A program made the translations under genes and the position numbers. Shown here one piece after another: positions 59,461-64,000 of a DNA stretch of 64,000 nucleotides. The stretch covers positions 310,001 through 374,000 of the forward strand of contig JAQJVL010000524.1 of assembly GCA_035578905.1 (NCBI GenBank), given 5' to 3'. Positions within the stretch are counted from its first letter, which is position 1. Each line of letters begins with the position of its first letter. This DNA is from Stictocephala bisonia (taxonomy: Eukaryota; Arthropoda; Insecta; Hemiptera; Membracidae). Under the pieces are notes generated by a model. The model was not told the DNA's origin. It saw only the letters and a program-made list of their open reading frames with translations, and made no database searches.

Positions 59461-60364
59461 TAAAGCTTTGTACACTTTATTTGTAACAACAAGGAAGTTA
59501 CATAAACTGTAGCTGCCTCTTTTATCACCACTAACAAACTTTGAATATCACCTTAAGAATGGCTCTACACTTGTATTGCTCATTATTATAACGCAATGAA
59601 TATACAAGCAATATATATTTAGGAATATAATCTGAGAATATTTTGACGATTTTGTCTCTGATTCGTTTTGAAAATGCAAATATGCAGACATTTCCAGGAA
59701 TCATACAATTGTGTGCACGCTATTGGTAGAATTTTATTAATTATCTGAAAATACCTCTATGAAATTTAAAATGTATGAATATTGAAACGTTTATTGAACT
59801 AAGCTCAATATTATGTCTTGTGTTTGCATTTCTCGGGCTTAAAAATATAAATAATAAATAATTTTGTGTCTTATTATATTCTAGATAAGGTAATTTAAAA
59901 GTTAAAATACTCAAATGTAAAAAAATAATTTCTGCTGGAAAAGATTTGTTCCCTAAACTTGTTTCGTTCTTGCTACACAACTAACATGGGAATTCTTATT
60001 GTGAAAAAGGTCAGATATAATGCAGCCTGTCCCTCACATTCTTCAATACTTGTTTACCAATAGAAGACTAGCCTCTTCTCTAGGCTCAGCTGGAATTACC
60101 GGTGCCAGTCACGTACTTCTCTGCAACTACTGTGTTTATCCAGGCTTCTCAGTCAAAACACGACACGGCCTACTGTAGTGCACTGGCGCAGAACTCCTCT
60201 CTCTGTTCTCCGCCGTTGGCGTCCGAAACTCTAAAATGGCAGTTACCGCCACTTCAACCAACTCAAATATAAAGTGTCACGTTCCAGTAAATAATAAATT
60301 TAGTTGACGCAGGAGATCAGTGCTGGACGTAAGGGAGCAAAAGTAAAATAACCAAACTGTGAAT
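59461..60364. other. Unassigned DNA, CpG-richer from 60040
   Basis: No gene recognised. 60040-60300 has more CpG and a very short ATG frame at 60236 (MAVTATSTNSN...), which could be promoter-proximal sequence or an element relic. Confidence 0.4.
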
Positions 60365-60822
60365 TTGGTGAGATTCATTAAGAGTCTGTAGAATCTGTCG
60401 GCCATGTTAGTTTTAATCCAGTAAGAACAATGTTAGTTGCGAATGCATATTTTTCGTTATTTATTGACCAAAAATTGTGTATAATATGTCAATTTAAACA
60501 TTATCATATTGCGCATTTGGGTTGGTTTTGATATTTTGAGTGCCTACAGGTATGCCTACTAGTGGTTTTGAAAAATAGGTGAAAATAAAAACTTCAAACT
60601 AAATATTTTAAATTTTTTTTCTATAAAACTAGTTATGAATTCTCAAAGCAATTACAACGCGCAATTTCATTCTTAATCAAACGCAATTTGTTCAGAAAAA
60701 AAACTTCAGTTTGGATACGCGTCATCGTATTTCCGGTTTAAAAACAGCATGGGTTATTCCGGTTCTTATGGGTTTAAAATAAATATGGCCGACAGCCTCT
60801 GCAGACTCTTGACGCAGATTCC
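60365..60822. repeat. Inverted repeat pair, about 65-bp arms
   Basis: AGAGTCTGTAGAATCTGTCGGCCAT (60380-60404) and its diverged inverse ATGGCCGACAGCCTCTGCAGACTCT (60785-60809) extend into inner similarity (TTCTTA, GGNTTAAA). It may be a degraded short TIR element. The 28-codon frame from ATG 60785 (MADSLCRLL...) lies in the right arm. Confidence 0.55.
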
Positions 60823-63236
60823 TCGATGTGTACTTCAGCAACCCTTCCTATGTGGTAAATTGGTGGCTTGATTATAAGTGACAAATAACTACCATTCGGC
60901 TGACTTATATAGTCAGTTTTCAGTGTTCAACCTGGAGTGTACTTGTGACATTAGAGTGAAGTGCTAAACAGAGGCAGTTCAAGAACTGGCATGAACTAGT
61001 TAGTGATTGTTAAGTAAAATTAATAACTGAAAATAAGAGTGGTTTAATTTAAAGTGCTATAATAGTACGTAGTAATTTATATTTGTAATTATATCGTGTT
61101 TTGTAATTTAGTTTTGTGCGTGTGAGAAAAAAGAAACAATCATTGGCCACAGAGTTGAATCGCCTTATTATTTATAAACCTGTTGGACCGTAACGATACA
61201 GAGATGCATGAAAGTTTTGTTATGAATCTACTTTTATCTTATAGAATTGAAAAAGGACAGAGTAATAAGTTAATTGTATACGATCCTGATCCTGCAAGTT
61301 GAATTGCGGATGCCAGTTACGTGCTGGTTCATTACTCACTCACTTGGCAGGAATTCCTTCAATCTAGGAGAGTGTGCCAAGAGTGTTCAGTTAATTACAG
61401 CACGTTGATCCTGGCTGTCAGGAGAACTTGAGTTTACGTGCGAGGAAATACGATGAGGTCCTGCAGTCCTGGGTCGTCGTGTCTCTTTAATCACAGTTTG
61501 GAAAAGGGTTAAGTACATTTGCAAGATAGTTTTACGCAATACCAGTATTTGATTGTATGTAACTATCGCTGTTGACCAAGTGAAGCCAAGTTTTGATGTA
61601 ACTGTTTAAAATGTTAATTAGTTTGTTTGTTTATAATACCATGTTTATAGTAAATAGCTTTTAATGATCAACATATCATTTGATATAGTGAATTCATGGG
61701 TGAAGAAGTAACAGATTATATGTTAAACTTATTTTCTAATCAAAACGCACACCATTAAAGGGGTAACGCTAACCTTCTTTCTTTAGGGACAACATTCGTA
61801 GAATCTATTCCAGTTCTGGTACTGTCTACGTTGAACACTGAGCTTAAACATATTTCTGGATTTATAATTGATGCTGCGTAAAGAAACACTCTGAAGAAAT
61901 CTTCACAGTCGGTGAAATATTTCCTGATTTGGCAAAGACAAAATATCATAATTCATACATCTTGTTAATTCATATATTTTTCGCCTATATTTTGAAAGAG
62001 ATCTTATTAGCTGTTTTTACGATTTTATAATGGTTTCAGTAAGCTATTAAAGCATTCTATCTGCTAATCCCGGAAATGAGTCTCTCAAGCTGTGCGTCGA
62101 CCACAGAGTATGTTACAATACAGGGTTCTGTTGTACTTAGTGACCAAACCTTCCATACCTAAACTACACTTCAACTGACACTCAAGTCTGAGAAAGAACC
62201 AAAATCAATAGAGCCCTACCACAATCTGGTCCTGATAATGAAGCATTGACATTCGGAAATATATTATTGACTTTAAATGATCCAGAATGTTCTGACTCCA
62301 TTTGGGTTGTAGTACTGATAATTTTGAAGCTGTTGTAACTGGATTCAATCTGTGATTTTCTATTGGCTATAGATCTGTACAATGGAATTTAATTAATTTG
62401 GAAAATCTTTAATTTTTAGCTGATGAGACAAAATTGCTTGATATTAATCTTGAATGAAAAAAACTTTCCCTGTGATAATGTGTTGCAGCCTACACAGGTT
62501 TCGTAAAATGGCTCAAATCATTACGTTGGTGATTTGTAGTCTGGCTAGCTCTTCAAGTTTCTTGTATAATATCTGGATCGACGCCAATCAACGGCTGAGC
62601 AACCGCTAATCATTTATTACTAATCTGGTTCCATTGATACTTTGGACGTTAACTGTCGCAGGGCTATCATTTAGTATTCGTCACAGGCGTATGAAACACG
62701 CAATTTTTAACGCTTTCTATAATGGAACTTTCTTTTAACACTTGCCATTTAGAACCTCATATCCCCTAAAGGAGCGTCATTCCTAAGATAGTAATGGACA
62801 TATTATTGGAAAATCTGAAAGTTTTTTGAAAAATGTTTCTGATATTTCGGTCGCAGGTAATCTGAACTGTGTTAGAAGTACAGACGTAAGCTTAAATTAA
62901 ATAATATCAAATTTTGTTAATTTTTGCATTAGTTCTTTCCGACGAATTATATGTGCCTTAGGTTCTATTCTTAAATGAATAGTATAAATAATGAATAATT
63001 AAGTAGGTAGTATAATAAAATGTACGAAGATGGTATTTTTCCTGTTCTGTTTTAAACTTCGTCAACTATTCTCAGTCTTTTATCAACAGTACAGCTTATT
63101 GAATAAAAAAATGCCTCAACAAACACTCAACCTGTTTGTTCCCAGGTAAAAATTACAGGTTTTGGATGTACTAAAATATTTTTCCTGTGCGAAACGTAAC
63201 TTAAAAAACGTTCATATTCTCTTATCAGACGAACGA
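60823..63236. other. Unassigned DNA with promoter-like first part
   Basis: 60830-61480 is less AT-rich, with TTATATAG (60905) and TTCAGTG (60919), weakly like insect core-promoter words. No coding exon is recognised. The remainder to 63236 is AT-rich without features. Confidence 0.4.
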
Positions 63237-63975
63237 ACATGAATAGAACCGATGGTGGTTTCTTCAGCCATCCTTCGAACATGAACAGAACCGATGGTGG
63301 CTTCTTCAGCCATCCTTCGAACATGAACAGAACCGATGGTGGCTTCTTCAGCCATCCTTCGAACATGAACAGAACCGATGGTGGCTTCTTCAGCCATCCT
63401 TCGAACATGAACAGAACCGATGGTGGCTTCTTCAGCCATCCTTCGAACATGAGCAGAACCGATGGTGGCTTCTTCAGCCATCCTTCGAACATGAACAGAA
63501 CCGATGGTGGCTTCTTCAGCCATCCTTCGAACATGAACAGAACCGATGGTGGCTTCTTCAGCCATCCTTCGAACATGAACAGAACCGATGGTGGCTTCTT
63601 CAGCCTTCCTTCGAACATGAACAGAACCGATGGTGGCTTCTTCAGCCATCCTTCGAACATGAACAGAACCGATGGTGGCTTATTCAGCCATCCTTCGAAC
63701 ATGAGCAGAACCGATGGTGGTTTCTTCAACCATCCTTCGAACATGAGCAGAACCGATGGTGGCTTCTTCAGCCATCCTTCGAACATGAGCAGAACCGATG
63801 GTGGCTTCTTCAGCCATTCTTCGAACATGAACAGAACCGATGATAGATTTTTCAGCCATCTTACGAACACAACCGATTTGGCTTTTTCAGCCATCTTTTG
63901 GAACACAAACAGAACCGATGGTGGCTTCTTCAGCCATCCTTCTAATACCAACAGAACCTATCATGGATTATTCAG
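63237..63975. repeat. 42-bp minisatellite, about 17 copies
   Basis: The unit GAACATGAACAGAACCGATG plus GTGGCTTCTTCAGCCATCCTTC repeats with high identity to about 63830, then decays to the window edge. The 14-codon period leaves open frames on both strands (248 codons plus; 274 and 145 minus). Equal openness on both strands, no flanking unique coding sequence and no start context argue against a gene. Confidence 0.95.
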
Positions 63976-64000
63976 CCATCATTGAATGCATACACGACTA

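Noticed and set aside
63127..63985. Open frames of 248, 274 and 145 codons
   Set aside because: A 42-bp period leaves both strands open, with no start context or unique domain.

Overview
This is eukaryotic, AT-rich, gene-poor DNA, almost certainly from an insect with a large, transposon-laden genome. The clues are a short interstitial (TTAGG)n run (the arthropod telomere motif), Tc1/mariner-type and hAT elements, EN/RT LINEs, long (TA)n tracts and many minisatellites. Hemiptera or a relative is my guess, and nothing here proves it. There are no bacterial operons, ribosome binding sites, rRNAs or CRISPR arrays. I see no complete host protein-coding gene. The few host-gene candidates are a possible first coding exon at 27679-27729, small ORFs at 11286 and 37565, and an unidentified 130-codon open frame at 36082-36471.

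Layout. 0-5.5 kb: minisatellites (about 55 bp and 118 bp units), a tRNA-like SINE relic, then featureless AT-rich DNA. 5.49-7.67 kb: a DNA transposon with 405-bp terminal inverted repeats (TIRs), TA target duplications and a DD41D-spaced transposase broken by one frameshift in a G-run. 8.4-10.7 kb: 150-bp and 69-bp arrays. 13-18 kb: decayed LINE pieces, one split by a foldback-like element built from 66-bp subrepeats. 18.6-21.8 kb: 36-, 41- and 138-bp arrays. 24.4-27.3 kb: a 5'-truncated LINE with one in-frame stop. 29.5-34.1 kb: a SINE-like element, two copies of a dispersed repeat, a 1.26-kb nonautonomous long-TIR element and a small hAT relic. 34.8-35.9 kb: a 95-bp array interrupted by the second foldback copy, a near-perfect 326-bp palindrome. 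37.1-37.7 kb: a CpG-rich island with small ORFs. 38.56-39.09 kb: an inverted repeat with (TTAGG)6 between its arms. 39.9-43.35 kb: a 24-copy satellite of 144-146 bp. 44.5-50 kb: another array, a LINE endonuclease relic, a TTAA-flanked MITE, and a 176-bp array interrupted by a truncated LINE. 50.8-53.7 kb: a decayed hAT element inside a 73-bp array. 54.9-55.4 kb: a 36-bp array. 56.27-58.57 kb: a second, more decayed long-TIR transposon, probably nested in a LINE 3' region. 59.5-63.2 kb: mostly unassigned, with a CpG-richer promoter-like stretch. 63.2-64 kb: a 42-bp array.

How the parts relate. Almost every recognisable item is a mobile element or tandem array. Target duplications, array phase and interrupted LINE frames allow nested insertions to be ordered. 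Several arrays have periods divisible by three (36, 42, 66, 144 bp) and so give long open frames that are not convincing genes. The most unusual object is the two-copy foldback-like family (16.8 and 35.2 kb), with subrepeat arms, a shared core, an asymmetric tail and 11-12 bp target duplications.
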